Part shown: positions 43,939-52,750 of the stretch, piece after piece
Position numbering within the stretch: the first letter of the stretch is position 1
Layout: the number at the start of each line of letters is the position of its first letter
NCBI RefSeq assembly: GCF_963675985.1
Contig: NZ_OY780958.1
Span: forward strand, 1,612,001 to 1,676,000
Length of the DNA stretch: 64,000 nucleotides
From: an uncultured Roseibium sp.
GTDB lineage: Bacteria; Pseudomonadota; Alphaproteobacteria; Rhizobiales; Stappiaceae
Direction: 5' to 3'
Made by a program: the position numbers and the translations under genes
The notes under the pieces: generated by a model
What the model was told of the DNA's origin: nothing
Database searches by the model: none
Seen by the model: the letters and a program-made list of their open reading frames with translations, nothing else

Positions 43939-44647
43939 ACCTCGGCTCCGCTTGCTGGGCTTCCAGGGCAACGACACGGGCCGTTCCGCGGTCTGCGGCG
44001 GCGCCTGTAAAGAAGGCTGTAACCGTGGCTTCCATTTCCGCCTGTTCCGCCTCGATCCTGGCGTCGAACCAACCGACGATCGCTGAAACGGGAATGGCGA
44101 TGGTCAGTCCGACGGCGGTCGTCAGCAGCGCCACCCAGATGCCGCCGGCCAGGACGGAAGGATCGACGGCGGCGCCTGCGCCCTGCATGGCCTGAAAGGC
44201 TTCGATCATACCGAGAACGGTTCCAAGCAACCCGATCAGTGGGGCTGTCTGGGCGATCATGTCCAGAGGTCTGAGCCAGGCGCGGAGCATGTTGATGCGC
44301 GTATTGCAGACACGCTCGATATCTTCCTTCAGGTGGGTGGTGTCGGTGCTGGCGTGCAATCCGCGGCGCATGAGCTTCTGCAGGATGTCACTCATGACGC
44401 TCTTGTGGGCCGAGATCTGTTTCAAGGCTTCCGGTCGTGCTCCGTCCAGCCACAGGTCGAGCGCTTTGCGGGAAGGTCCGTGACGGCCGACGCGCAACAG
44501 CTGGAACTGCAGCAGTTTTGCGATGATCAGGGCAAACGCCACGACTGACAGAATCAGGAGAAGGGCCACAACAGGGCCCCCTGAACGTACCAGATCCGCC
44601 AGAGGCAGCGCAAAAGCGGGCAGATAGTCTAGAAAAGAGGAAAACAT
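43928..44647 (-). CDS. exbB: ExbB/MotA/TolQ-family proton channel protein
   Basis: This protein of about 239 residues has an N-terminal helix (FALPLADLVRSGGPVVALLL) and two C-terminal helices in the conserved region LIGLLGTVLGMIEAFQAM and LTTAVGLTIAIPVSAIVGWF. The ATG at 44647 has the better-spaced GGA site; starts at 44659 and 44713 are possible. First gene of the exbB-exbD-exbD-tonB operon; the upstream 254-bp gap contains no recognised iron box. Confidence 0.88.
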   Translation of the reverse strand: MFSSFLDYLPAFALPLADLVRSGGPVVALLLILSVVAFALIIAKLLQFQLLRVGRHGPSRKALDLWLDGARPEALKQISAHKSVMSDILQKLMRRGLHASTDTTHLKEDIERVCNTRINMLRAWLRPLDMIAQTAPLIGLLGTVLGMIEAFQAMQGAGAAVDPSVLAGGIWVALLTTAVGLTIAIPVSAIVGWFDARIEAEQAEMEATVTAFFTGAAADRGTARVVALEAQQAEPRYAT

Positions 44648-44967
44648 CGCAAATTCCATTAGATGGACCGGAGTTTGAAGATAACAGGTGAACTCAGGCC
44701 GCGGTTGCGACATGCCTTCGATCTTTCCTTGGCAGCCTGACCTTCCGCCCCTCTTCGGGATTCGATTGGAAGAATGAGGTGCGTAGGTGCGGCCGTTGCC
44801 AGTATCGGGAATGTCATGCCGTGCCCTGATTGGCAGGGTGCATTCAACCTGAATTGTCTGGCTACTAAACTTGAGTATTGGCTTCAGGTATTGTTGCTCA
44901 AGCGATTGGATTTGGCAAGAAGGAAATGAAATTCGAATATGTCAGGCGCAAGCGTGTGCGGACGCCA

Positions 44968-46191
44968 CTATCGGACCGTGACCGGTTCGTCAGACGGTTC
45001 GGCGACGAGGTCGCGCAGCAGCTTTTCGAAACACTGCAGAACTTCGCCCGGGTCTCCGGCCTTTCGATAGGTGATACCGATGGCGGTAAGTGCGTCAGGC
45101 AGGTTTACATCCAGCTTTTTCAGGCCATCCGGCAGGGTCTTCAACTGTTGTTCGCCGTAACACAGAAGTGCGATGGAATTGCTGTTGACGATTACCTTCT
45201 CCGCATTGGTGAAGGAATGGATCTCGCAGGTCTGGGTCGGAGGCACCGCGCCCACGCTTCGAAATAGGGTCTCGAAGTATTTTCGGATCGGTGTTCCGTG
45301 CTGCGCCACGATCCAGCTTTCGTCCCGTAGATCGGCAATCGACAGGGTCTTTCGGTGGCAAGGGTGGTCGGCCCTTGCAACCAAGGTAAATCTCTCCTCA
45401 TAAAGATGGATTTCCTGCAGGTCCGGATAAGGCGCGGGGTTGCGCAGAACACCGACCATACAGTCGAGTTCGCCGCGGCGCAGGGCTTCCGCAAGCATGG
45501 CATAGCTGCCGGGGACGGCGATGAGGCGTAGATCCGGGTTGCTCTTCGTCAACTCGCCGAAGGCCCTGGCGATCAGGTCCTGTCCGGAAAAGGGCAGCAT
45601 TCCCACAGCAAGCCGCCCGATCAAACCGGCACGCGGCCGATGCACCAGGCTCTCAATGGCGGTCAATTCCCGCTCCAGTGCGTCGTGAAGCTTCTTCAGA
45701 CGACGGGCCTGCTCTGTCGGCTCCAATCCCGCCCGCTTGCGTTCGAACAGGACCTGTTTCGAATATTCGGTTGCCGCCCGGATAGCGCGGCTGACGGCTG
45801 GCTGGGTGATGCCGAGTTGCCTGGATGCCGCGGACGCGCTGCCGAATGTCAGGACAGCGGCAATCGCATTGAGATGATGGGACCGCAGGAAGGTGGTGAG
45901 CCGCGGCCGGATGCCGCTCTTGGCCTCGATGTCGTCTTCGGCCGACTGGATCAGCTTAAGGGCATTGGAGCAGTGGCGCAGAACGTTTTCTCCCAGTGCG
46001 GTCGGTTCGGTTCCACCCCAGCCCCTTTGAAACAACGGTACACCGAGCAGGTTTTCCGCCGAAGCGACTGTCCGCGAAATCGCTGGCTGTGTCGTGGCCA
46101 GTCTGTCGGCCGCCTGCGCGAAGCCACGGGTGGCCGCGACTGCATCGATCGCGCGTATATGCTTGAGTGTCAGGCGTTTTTCGCGCGGCAT
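44968..46191 (-). CDS. LysR-family regulator with two tandem N-terminal HTH domains
   Basis: The protein has 407 residues, about 100 more than usual for LysR proteins. Two complete LysR-type winged helices are visible: LTLKHIRAIDAVAATRGFAQ with AADRLATTQPAISRTVASAE (about 7-65), then RSHHLNAIAAVLTFGSASAA with SRQLGITQPAVSRAIRAATE (about 100-160). A substrate-binding domain follows (GRLAVGMLPFSGQDLIARAF ... IVAQHGTPIRKYFE). It is divergent from the LigM-like gene with 108 bp between, so it probably controls aromatic demethylation. A LysR-type TTAT-N11-ATAA site lies in the gap. Confidence 0.9.
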   Translation of the reverse strand: MPREKRLTLKHIRAIDAVAATRGFAQAADRLATTQPAISRTVASAENLLGVPLFQRGWGGTEPTALGENVLRHCSNALKLIQSAEDDIEAKSGIRPRLTTFLRSHHLNAIAAVLTFGSASAASRQLGITQPAVSRAIRAATEYSKQVLFERKRAGLEPTEQARRLKKLHDALERELTAIESLVHRPRAGLIGRLAVGMLPFSGQDLIARAFGELTKSNPDLRLIAVPGSYAMLAEALRRGELDCMVGVLRNPAPYPDLQEIHLYEERFTLVARADHPCHRKTLSIADLRDESWIVAQHGTPIRKYFETLFRSVGAVPPTQTCEIHSFTNAEKVIVNSNSIALLCYGEQQLKTLPDGLKKLDVNLPDALTAIGITYRKAGDPGEVLQCFEKLLRDLVAEPSDEPVTVR

Positions 46192-46218
46192 GTCCTATTA
46201 TTACCAAAATGAACTCAG

Positions 46219-46237
46219 TTATTCGATATGAGCATAA
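46219..46237. promoter_or_regulatory. LysR-type TTAT-N11-ATAA operator candidate
   Basis: TTAT (46219-46222) and ATAA (46234-46237) form an inverted pair around 11 bp in the 108-bp gap between the divergent LysR and LigM-like genes. This fits the general T-N11-A consensus of LysR proteins; a second, poorer candidate may overlap it. Confidence 0.45.
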
Positions 46238-46299
46238 GGCGTAAATGACATGGGATGCTAGTCGTGGAGGGACAACGGATCACGGAGGACCGCCAGACA

Positions 46300-47673
46300 A
46301 TGGCCGACAAGTCACTAGAAGATAAAATCAAACGGATCGGCAATCCGTCTCACATGCTGCAGAATGCGCAGGAAGGGGCTTACGCGTTTCCCATTGCGCC
46401 GCAATACACAAACTGGATTGAGGAGGTCCGCTCGTGGCGTAATGGGGTGGTTCTCCTGAACCAGTCCTATCACATGACCGACCTTTACGTGCGGGGGCCG
46501 GATGCACTCAAGCTTCTGTCCTATGTCGGGGTGAACAGCTTTGCCAAGTTCGGACGCAACAAGGCCAAGCAGCTCGTCTGCGTGAACCCGGACGGCTATG
46601 TGATCGGCGACGGCATCCTTTTCGGTCTGGAAGACGACGAGTATCTCTATATCGGCCGTCCGCCGCTGGCGAACTGGATCGCATATCAGGCGGAAATCGG
46701 AGATTTCGACGTCACCACCGAATTCGATATCCGCAGCCTCGAAAACTCCGACAAGCCGCGTAAGCTCTATCGCTATGAGATCCAGGGTCCGCTTGCGCTC
46801 GATCTCCTGAACGAGGTCAATGAAGGCGGTCCGTTGACCACCAAGTTCTTCAACATGGGTGAAATCACCATTGCCGGCTGCCAGGCGCGGACGTTGTGCC
46901 ATGGCATGGGCGGCGCCCAGGGGCTGGAAATCTGGGGACCTTACGAGGAAGGTCAGAAAGTCTACGACCGGCTGCTTGAAGTCGGCAAGAAGTACGGTCT
47001 GCTCAGGGCCGGATCTCGGGCCTATTCGACGTCGGCGATGGAATCAGGCTGGATTCCGTCTCCTCTGCCGGCGATCTATACGGGCGAGGCCATGAAGGGG
47101 TACCGCGAGTGGCTCGCTGCCTCCAGCTTTGAAGCGGTCTGTTCGGTAGGCGGAAGCTTCCAGCCGGACGATGTGGAGGATTACTATCTGACGCCATGGG
47201 ATCTGGATTATGGCCGGGTCGTCAAGTTCGATCACGATTTCATCGGCCGCGAAGCCTTGGAGAAGATGGCCGGTGAGGAGCATCGGACGAAGGTGACGCT
47301 GGTCTGGAACAAGGATGACGTCCTGAAGATCTTCGCCGGCATGATGGACGAGTTCCCGGCACCCAAGCTGATGGAACTGCCGACCGGTAACTATGCGGCG
47401 CACCCTTACGATCAGGTCCTGCTTGACGGCAAGATGGTCGGCATTTCGACCTATCCGGTCTATTCGGCAAATGAGCGGGCCTGGATCTCGCTAGCGATGG
47501 TGCGCAGCGACCTGGCGGAGCAGGGCACGAAGCTCGATATCCTGTGGGGTGAGGCCAACGGCGGCACCGATAAACCGCACGTCGAGGAGCATCGGCAGAT
47601 CGAGATCGGGGCAGAGGTTCACCCATGGCCGATCCACGAGGCCGCGCGGACGGGGTATCGGGCGCAGAAATAG
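46300..47673 (+). CDS. LigM-like tetrahydrofolate-dependent aromatic O-demethylase
   Basis: This 457-residue protein of the GcvT/aminomethyltransferase superfamily resembles LigM/DesA along its length: HMTDLYVRGPDALKLLSYVG, NKAKQLVCVNPDGYVIGDGI, LEIWGPYEEGQKVYDRLLE, GSRAYSTSAMESGWIPSPLP and YYLTPWDLDYGRVVKFDHDF. LigM moves the methoxyl methyl group of vanillate or 3-O-methylgallate to tetrahydrofolate. The start at 46300 follows GGAGGA. Substrate here may be a methoxylated aromatic acid; a DmdA-like (DMSP) role is less likely because the LigM-specific blocks match better. Confidence 0.82.
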   Translation: MADKSLEDKIKRIGNPSHMLQNAQEGAYAFPIAPQYTNWIEEVRSWRNGVVLLNQSYHMTDLYVRGPDALKLLSYVGVNSFAKFGRNKAKQLVCVNPDGYVIGDGILFGLEDDEYLYIGRPPLANWIAYQAEIGDFDVTTEFDIRSLENSDKPRKLYRYEIQGPLALDLLNEVNEGGPLTTKFFNMGEITIAGCQARTLCHGMGGAQGLEIWGPYEEGQKVYDRLLEVGKKYGLLRAGSRAYSTSAMESGWIPSPLPAIYTGEAMKGYREWLAASSFEAVCSVGGSFQPDDVEDYYLTPWDLDYGRVVKFDHDFIGREALEKMAGEEHRTKVTLVWNKDDVLKIFAGMMDEFPAPKLMELPTGNYAAHPYDQVLLDGKMVGISTYPVYSANERAWISLAMVRSDLAEQGTKLDILWGEANGGTDKPHVEEHRQIEIGAEVHPWPIHEAARTGYRAQK

Positions 47674-47745
47674 TCTCTGACGGAAGTGCTGAACAGTTCG
47701 CCTGCCGGGGAGGAGACTCTCCGGCAGTTTCTGTCTGTGAGGCGA

Positions 47746-48375
47746 TCACGGCATGGGTATGGGAGTGGTCACCTTGGGAACGTCATATCCGGCCTGCACC
47801 GCCGGGCGCGAAGCGATCCGCTGGTACCAGGCTTTCACGTTCGGGAAGTCGTCCAGATTGATGGTCTGCCACTCGAACCTGGAGATCCAGGGCCAGCAGG
47901 CCATGTCGGCGATGGAATAGTCGTCGACGATGTAGTTGCGGCCTTTCAGACGCTTGTCGAGAACGCCATAGAGGCGATGGGCTTCGGCGGAGTAGCGTTG
48001 TTCGGCATATTCGGCCTTGCCCGGATTGAAGTGGCAGAAATGGTGGGCCTGGCCGAGCATGGGGCCGAGGCCGCCCATCTGCCACATCAGCCATTCGATT
48101 GTGCGCATGCGTTGCTCGCCGTCGCGGGCGAGGAACTTCCCGTATTTGTCGGCGAGATATATCAGGATCGCGCCGGATTCCATCAGTTTCAGTCCGTTGT
48201 CCCGGTCGACTATGGCCGGGATCTTGTTGTTCGGACTGATGTCCAGAAACTCCGGCTTGTTCTGGTCCCCTTCCATAATGTTGATCGGGTGGCTGGTGTA
48301 GTCGACGCCGAGTTCCTCCAGGAGGATGGAAACCTTGCGGCCGTTCGGCGTAGTCCAGGTGTAAAGATCGATCAT
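47746..48375 (-). CDS. Glutathione S-transferase family protein (nu class, YfcG/YghU-like)
   Basis: The 209-residue protein has an N-terminal thioredoxin-fold domain with LYTWTTPNGRKVSILLEELG (TPNG at the site used by nu-class enzymes), PNNKIPAIVD and ESGAILIYLADKYG, then a helical domain ending AWYQRIASRPAVQAGYD. Such proteins act as disulfide-bond oxidoreductases or reduce organic peroxides. It converges on the demethylase gene. Whether it takes part in aromatic catabolism is not shown. Confidence 0.88.
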   Translation of the reverse strand: MIDLYTWTTPNGRKVSILLEELGVDYTSHPINIMEGDQNKPEFLDISPNNKIPAIVDRDNGLKLMESGAILIYLADKYGKFLARDGEQRMRTIEWLMWQMGGLGPMLGQAHHFCHFNPGKAEYAEQRYSAEAHRLYGVLDKRLKGRNYIVDDYSIADMACWPWISRFEWQTINLDDFPNVKAWYQRIASRPAVQAGYDVPKVTTPIPMP

Positions 48376-48779
48376 GCGGAAGGGTCCCCGTAATTGGTAT
48401 TTCCGTTGTTGCCCTTAAAAGGCGGTCGGGTGTCATGATTCAGTTTTCAGGTGCCGTCTGCAATGGGGCGTGCCCGGATTTGGAGGTTTCGGCACTAAGA
48501 TTCGAACGGAAAGCGAAGGGGGAGAGCAGGGCTTGTCATTTCAGCCGTCGGGAATTTCCGGAGAACTGAGGGAGAATTTATGGGCTGGGTCGCGGTCGTT
48601 TGCCGGTTCCTGGCGCACATTGGACAATCCCCCGGCCAAACCGATTGCTTAGATTGACATGAATACTGATTCATGTTTCATATAACTCGCATGTGCCGGC
48701 TGGTCTTCTCGTTCCTGGAGGGGGATTGGAGAGACGCTGAGAAAGCCTTCAGCCGGGTTGACACGGGAGGAATTTCAAC
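48376..48779. promoter_or_regulatory. 404-bp control region upstream of second importer operon
   Basis: No gene is seen. The important content is at the 3' end: a TTGACA -35 box (48654-48659), the TetR-type operator (48659-48680) and a weak -10 around 48677-48684. The rest is an untranscribed or leader region with no clear structure. Confidence 0.45.
48659..48680. promoter_or_regulatory. TetR-type operator, copy 1
   Basis: The core ATGAATACTGATTCAT plus GTTTCA forms 22 bp that recur as an exact reverse complement at 58409-58430, in front of the TetR gene. Core halves ATGAAT and ATTCAT are palindromic with a 4-bp centre. It overlaps the end of the TTGACA box, so a bound repressor would block the promoter of the importer operon. 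Confidence 0.8.
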
Positions 48780-49979
48780 ATGACGTTCGATTACAAACGG
48801 CTGACCCGGACCGTCTTTGCCGGTCTTCTGGCGCTGTCCGCCGGGGCAGGGGCCGCACTGGCTGATGACATCAAGATCGCCCACGTTTATGGCAAGACCG
48901 GTCCCTATGAGGCCTATGCCAAACAGTCTCATGTGGGCCTCATGATGGGGCTGGAATACGCCACCGACGGCACCATGGAAGTGAATGGCAACAAGCTGGT
49001 GGTCATCGAGAAGGATACCCAGCTCAAGCCGGATATCGGCAAGGCGGCGCTGGCCGAGGCCTATGGCGATGATGAAGTCGATATTGCCGTCGGACCGGTT
49101 TCGTCCGGTGTGGCGCTCGCCATGCTTCCGGTGGCTGAAGAATACGAGAAGGTGTTGATTGTCGAGCCGGCCGTTGCCGACAGCATTACCGGCGAGAACT
49201 GGAACCGCTACATCTTCCGCACCGGCCGCAATTCGTCCCAGGACGCGATCGCAAACGCTGTGGCCCTGGGTGCGGACAACGTTTCCGTCGCAACACTCGC
49301 CCAGGATTATGCCTTTGGTCGCGACGGCGTGGCAGCTTTCAAGGAAGCGTTGGCCGGCACCGGTGCCAAGCTGGTGTTCGAGGAATATGCCCCGACCGAC
49401 ACCAAGGACTTTACCGCCAGCGCGCAACGGGTGTTCGACGCACTCAAAGACGAGCCGGGACGCAAGTTCCTGTTCGTGATCTGGGCCGGTGGCGGCAATC
49501 CGATCGGCAAGATCAAGGCCATGGACCCGGACCGGTTCGGCGTCGAGATCGCCACCGGCGGTAACATTCTGGCAGCCATGAAGGCCTACAAGGAACTGCC
49601 GGGCATGGAAGGCGCGACCTATTATTACTACGACATTCCGAAGAACCCGGTGAACGACTGGCTCGTTGCAGAACACCAGAAGCGCTACGATGCGCCGCCG
49701 GATTTCTTCACGGCAGGCGGTATGTCTGCCGGGATCGCGATTGTCGATGCGCTCAAGAAGGCTGGATCCACGGACACCGAAGCCCTGATCTCTGCCATGG
49801 AAGGCATGGAATTCGAGACGCCGAAAGGCAAGATGATGTTCCGCAAGGAAGATCATCAGGCGCTGCAGTCCATGTATCACTTCAAGATCAAGGCGGATCC
49901 GAATGTCGAGTGGGGTATTCCGGAACTCGTTCGTGAGCTCAAGATCGAAGACATGAACATCCCCATTCGCAACCAGTAA
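48780..49979 (+). CDS. Branched-chain-type ABC substrate-binding protein (second importer)
   Basis: This 399-residue periplasmic protein has a signal peptide ending AGAALA-DD and a type I binding fold: IKIAHVYGKTGPYEAYAKQS, AVGPVSSGVALAMLPVAEEY, ATLAQDYAFGRDGVAAFKEA, FTAGGMSAGIAIVDALKKAG and DHQALQSMYHFKIK near the end. It starts 99 bp after the TetR operator and, unlike the homologue at 5640, is intact. Ligand not known; the locus suggests an aromatic or other carboxylic acid. Confidence 0.9.
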   Translation: MTFDYKRLTRTVFAGLLALSAGAGAALADDIKIAHVYGKTGPYEAYAKQSHVGLMMGLEYATDGTMEVNGNKLVVIEKDTQLKPDIGKAALAEAYGDDEVDIAVGPVSSGVALAMLPVAEEYEKVLIVEPAVADSITGENWNRYIFRTGRNSSQDAIANAVALGADNVSVATLAQDYAFGRDGVAAFKEALAGTGAKLVFEEYAPTDTKDFTASAQRVFDALKDEPGRKFLFVIWAGGGNPIGKIKAMDPDRFGVEIATGGNILAAMKAYKELPGMEGATYYYYDIPKNPVNDWLVAEHQKRYDAPPDFFTAGGMSAGIAIVDALKKAGSTDTEALISAMEGMEFETPKGKMMFRKEDHQALQSMYHFKIKADPNVEWGIPELVRELKIEDMNIPIRNQ

Positions 49980-50218
49980 CGATCCTGTTCGGGGGAAGCC
50001 TATCCAACCCTTTCCCCGGCCACCCATCCCTTGAGACCCGCAGCGAATTCCGCCTTGTTGAGAGGCGGCAACAAACGAAACTGGTCAAAGGATCGCGTTC
50101 GGCTTCATCCAACCACGAACCCGATCCGGAAGACCGGTTCAGCCAGCAGCCTCAAGGGATGGGGTAAGACACCGCCCCATCGGCCACGATCTAACACAAC
50201 AAGCAACAGGCCGGACTC

Positions 50219-50989
50219 GTGACCAGCGAACATCCCATCCTCGAAACACGGGATCTGACCATCCGTTTCGGCGGTCATGTCGCCGTCGATCACATCAGTT
50301 GCGCCTTTCAGCGCGGCACGCTGACCGCCATTGTCGGCCCGAACGGCGCCGGCAAGACAACCTATTTCAATCTGATTTCGGGTCAGCTGAAGGCGACCTC
50401 CGGTAAGGTCATCCTGAATGGCGCGGACATCACCCGGATTTCCGTGCCGGAGCGGACCGACCGGGGGATCGGCCGGGCGTTTCAGCTGACCAATCTGTTT
50501 CCGTCTCTGACCGTCCAGGAAAACGTCCGCCTCGTGGCCCAGGCGAAAGCGGGCAAGGGCTTCGACATGACGTCGATCGCGGAAAGCCATGTGGAACTGA
50601 TCGAACGGGCGGAGCATGTGCTGGCGGAAGTCAAACTGATCGATGTGGCCGATCAGGTCGTGGCGGTGCTGCCGCACGGGGATCAGAGGAAACTGGAAGT
50701 GGCGATGATGATCGCCCTTGGGCCCCAGGTGCTGATGTTCGACGAGCCGACGGCCGGCATGAGCGTGGACGAGGTTCCGGTGATCCTCGATCTGATCAAG
50801 ACGCTGAAGCAGGACATGGATCGCACCATCCTGCTGGTGGAACACAAGATGGACGTGATCCGCTCGCTCGCCGACCGGATCATCGTTCTGCACAACGGCG
50901 CGCTGGTGGCCGACGGCGAGCCGGCGGAGGTGATCGCCATGCCGATCGTCCAGGAAGCCTATCTCGGCAAGGCACCGGAGGCCGCATGA
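50219..50989 (+). CDS. LivG-type ATPase of second importer
   Basis: This 256-residue ATPase starts with GTG (the only suitable start; weak ribosome site). Walker A GPNGAGKTTYFN, altered signature LPHGDQRKLEVAMM, Walker B VLMFDEPTAGM and switch His in ILLVEHKMDV are present. A 6-bp hairpin (CCGCCT/AGGCGG) lies in the 239-bp gap between the binding-protein gene and this one. The stop overlaps the LivF-type start. Confidence 0.9.
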   Translation: MTSEHPILETRDLTIRFGGHVAVDHISCAFQRGTLTAIVGPNGAGKTTYFNLISGQLKATSGKVILNGADITRISVPERTDRGIGRAFQLTNLFPSLTVQENVRLVAQAKAGKGFDMTSIAESHVELIERAEHVLAEVKLIDVADQVVAVLPHGDQRKLEVAMMIALGPQVLMFDEPTAGMSVDEVPVILDLIKTLKQDMDRTILLVEHKMDVIRSLADRIIVLHNGALVADGEPAEVIAMPIVQEAYLGKAPEAA

Positions 50990-51714
50990 TGTCCGAACCG
51001 CTTCTCCAGCTTTCCGGCGTGCATACGCATATCGGTCCCTATCATATTTTGCAGGGGGTGGACCTGACCGTTCCCAAGGGCGGGGTTTCGGTTCTGCTTG
51101 GCCGCAATGGCGCCGGCAAGACGACCACGTTGCGCACGATCATGGGACTTTGGACCGCAAGCAGCGGATCGGTCACGTTTCAGGGCAAGGATATTACCCG
51201 GATGGATACGCCGTCGATCTCCCGATCCGGCATCGCCTTCGTCCCGGAGAACATGGGGATCTTCACGGATCTGACCGTTGCGGAAAACATGACGTTGGCT
51301 GCAACCAAGGGCCCGATTGATCCGAAGCGGCTTGCCTGGATCCAGGACCTGTTCCCGCCGATCAAAACCTTCTGGAACGCGTCCGCAGGCAATTTGTCGG
51401 GCGGTCAGAAGCAGATGCTCGCCGTCTCGCGGGCCATTGTCGAGCCGCGGGTACTGATCCTGATCGACGAGCCGACCAAGGGCCTGGCACCGGCGATCAT
51501 CAACGCGATGACCGATGCACTGAAGGAACTGAAGGAAACGGAAACGACCATCCTTCTGGTCGAGCAGAATTTCTCCATGGCGTCGAGTATCGGCGACACG
51601 GTGGCCGTCATGGACGACGGCCGGATCATTCACGACGGGGACATGGCGGAAATGGTTGCCGACAAGGATCTGCAGGAACGCCTCATGGGGCTCAGCCTGG
51701 AGGCGCATCAATGA
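50986..51714 (+). CDS. LivF-type ATPase of second importer
   Basis: This 242-residue ATPase has Walker A GRNGAGKTTTLRT, signature LSGGQKQMLAVSRAI, Walker B VLILIDEPTKGLAP and LLVEQNFSMA (Gln in the switch position as usual for LivF). It overlaps neighbours at both ends by 4 bp, so expression is coupled with the permeases that follow. Confidence 0.92.
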   Translation: MMSEPLLQLSGVHTHIGPYHILQGVDLTVPKGGVSVLLGRNGAGKTTTLRTIMGLWTASSGSVTFQGKDITRMDTPSISRSGIAFVPENMGIFTDLTVAENMTLAATKGPIDPKRLAWIQDLFPPIKTFWNASAGNLSGGQKQMLAVSRAIVEPRVLILIDEPTKGLAPAIINAMTDALKELKETETTILLVEQNFSMASSIGDTVAVMDDGRIIHDGDMAEMVADKDLQERLMGLSLEAHQ

Positions 51715-52739
51715 GCGACGCGACGATCAAACCGCGCATCGAGAAGGCGCCGCTCTGTGATCGGCTGGTGGAAAAGCTCCCGGTCATTCTGGTTCCGGCG
51801 CTCGCATTGCTGGGGCTGATCGCGGTCGGCAATCCGGCGACCTGGCTGACGCTGACCGTCGCCGGTCTCGCCATGGGGCTGATGATCTTCATCATGGCCT
51901 CGGGGCTGACTGTCGTCTTCGGCCTGATGGACGTGATCAATTTCGGCCACGGAGCCTTCATCTCGGTTGGTGCCTTTGTCGGCTTCACCGTCCTGATCTG
52001 GCTGGGTGGCTGGACATCGTCGCCGAGCGTCTTCCTCAATCTGGCAGCCGTTTTTGTCGCGATCCTGGTGTCGATGCTTGCGACGGCCGCCATGGGTTAT
52101 GCCTTCGAACGGGTGATCGTCATGCCCGTCTATGGCGAGCACCTGAAGCAGATCCTGGTGACCATGGGCGGCCTCATCGTCGCCCAGCAGCTGATCTATG
52201 TCTTCTGGGGCCCGGACGAAATGCATGTGGCACGACCTGAGAGCTTGCAGGGATCGTTTGTCATCGGCGAAGCGGCAGTTGAGAAATACCGTCTGGTGGC
52301 CGTCGGCATCGGCATCGTCCTGTTTCTAGCCATGCGATACGTGCTGAAGTCCACCAAGATCGGTCTGCTGGTTCGCGCCGGTGTCGAAAACGGTGAGATG
52401 GTCGAGGCATTGGGCTACCGGATCCGGCGCCTGTTCCTGATGGTGTTCATGGCCGGTTCCGCGCTTGCCGGGCTCGGCGGCGTGATGTGGGGCCTCTATC
52501 AGGAGACGATTACCGCCCATATGGGGCAGGAAATCATGGTGCTTGTATTCATCGTCGTGATCATCGGCGGGCTCGGATCCGTCGAAGGTTGTTTCATCGG
52601 CGCCCTGCTGGTTGGCCTGTTGTCGAACTACACGGCTTTCCTTGCACCAAAGGTCGCGCTGGTTTCAACGATCGGCCTGATGGTGGTCATCCTGATGTGG
52701 CGGCCGCAGGGGCTTTACCCCGTCGTCAAGGCGAAGTGA
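51711..52739 (+). CDS. LivH-type permease of second importer
   Basis: The 342-residue permease has the LivH signature MASGLTVVFGLMDVINFGHG and RAGVENGEMVEALGYRIRRLF in the coupling loop, plus VVIIGGLGSVEGCFIGALLV. An N-terminal extension of about 40 residues precedes the first helix. About eight membrane segments are predicted. Confidence 0.9.
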   Translation: MSDATIKPRIEKAPLCDRLVEKLPVILVPALALLGLIAVGNPATWLTLTVAGLAMGLMIFIMASGLTVVFGLMDVINFGHGAFISVGAFVGFTVLIWLGGWTSSPSVFLNLAAVFVAILVSMLATAAMGYAFERVIVMPVYGEHLKQILVTMGGLIVAQQLIYVFWGPDEMHVARPESLQGSFVIGEAAVEKYRLVAVGIGIVLFLAMRYVLKSTKIGLLVRAGVENGEMVEALGYRIRRLFLMVFMAGSALAGLGGVMWGLYQETITAHMGQEIMVLVFIVVIIGGLGSVEGCFIGALLVGLLSNYTAFLAPKVALVSTIGLMVVILMWRPQGLYPVVKAK

Positions 52740-52750
52740 GGAGGACGCCC

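Noticed and set aside
48470..48652. Small 60-codon frame upstream of the second importer
   Set aside because: No ribosome site, no homology, and it runs into the promoter and operator.
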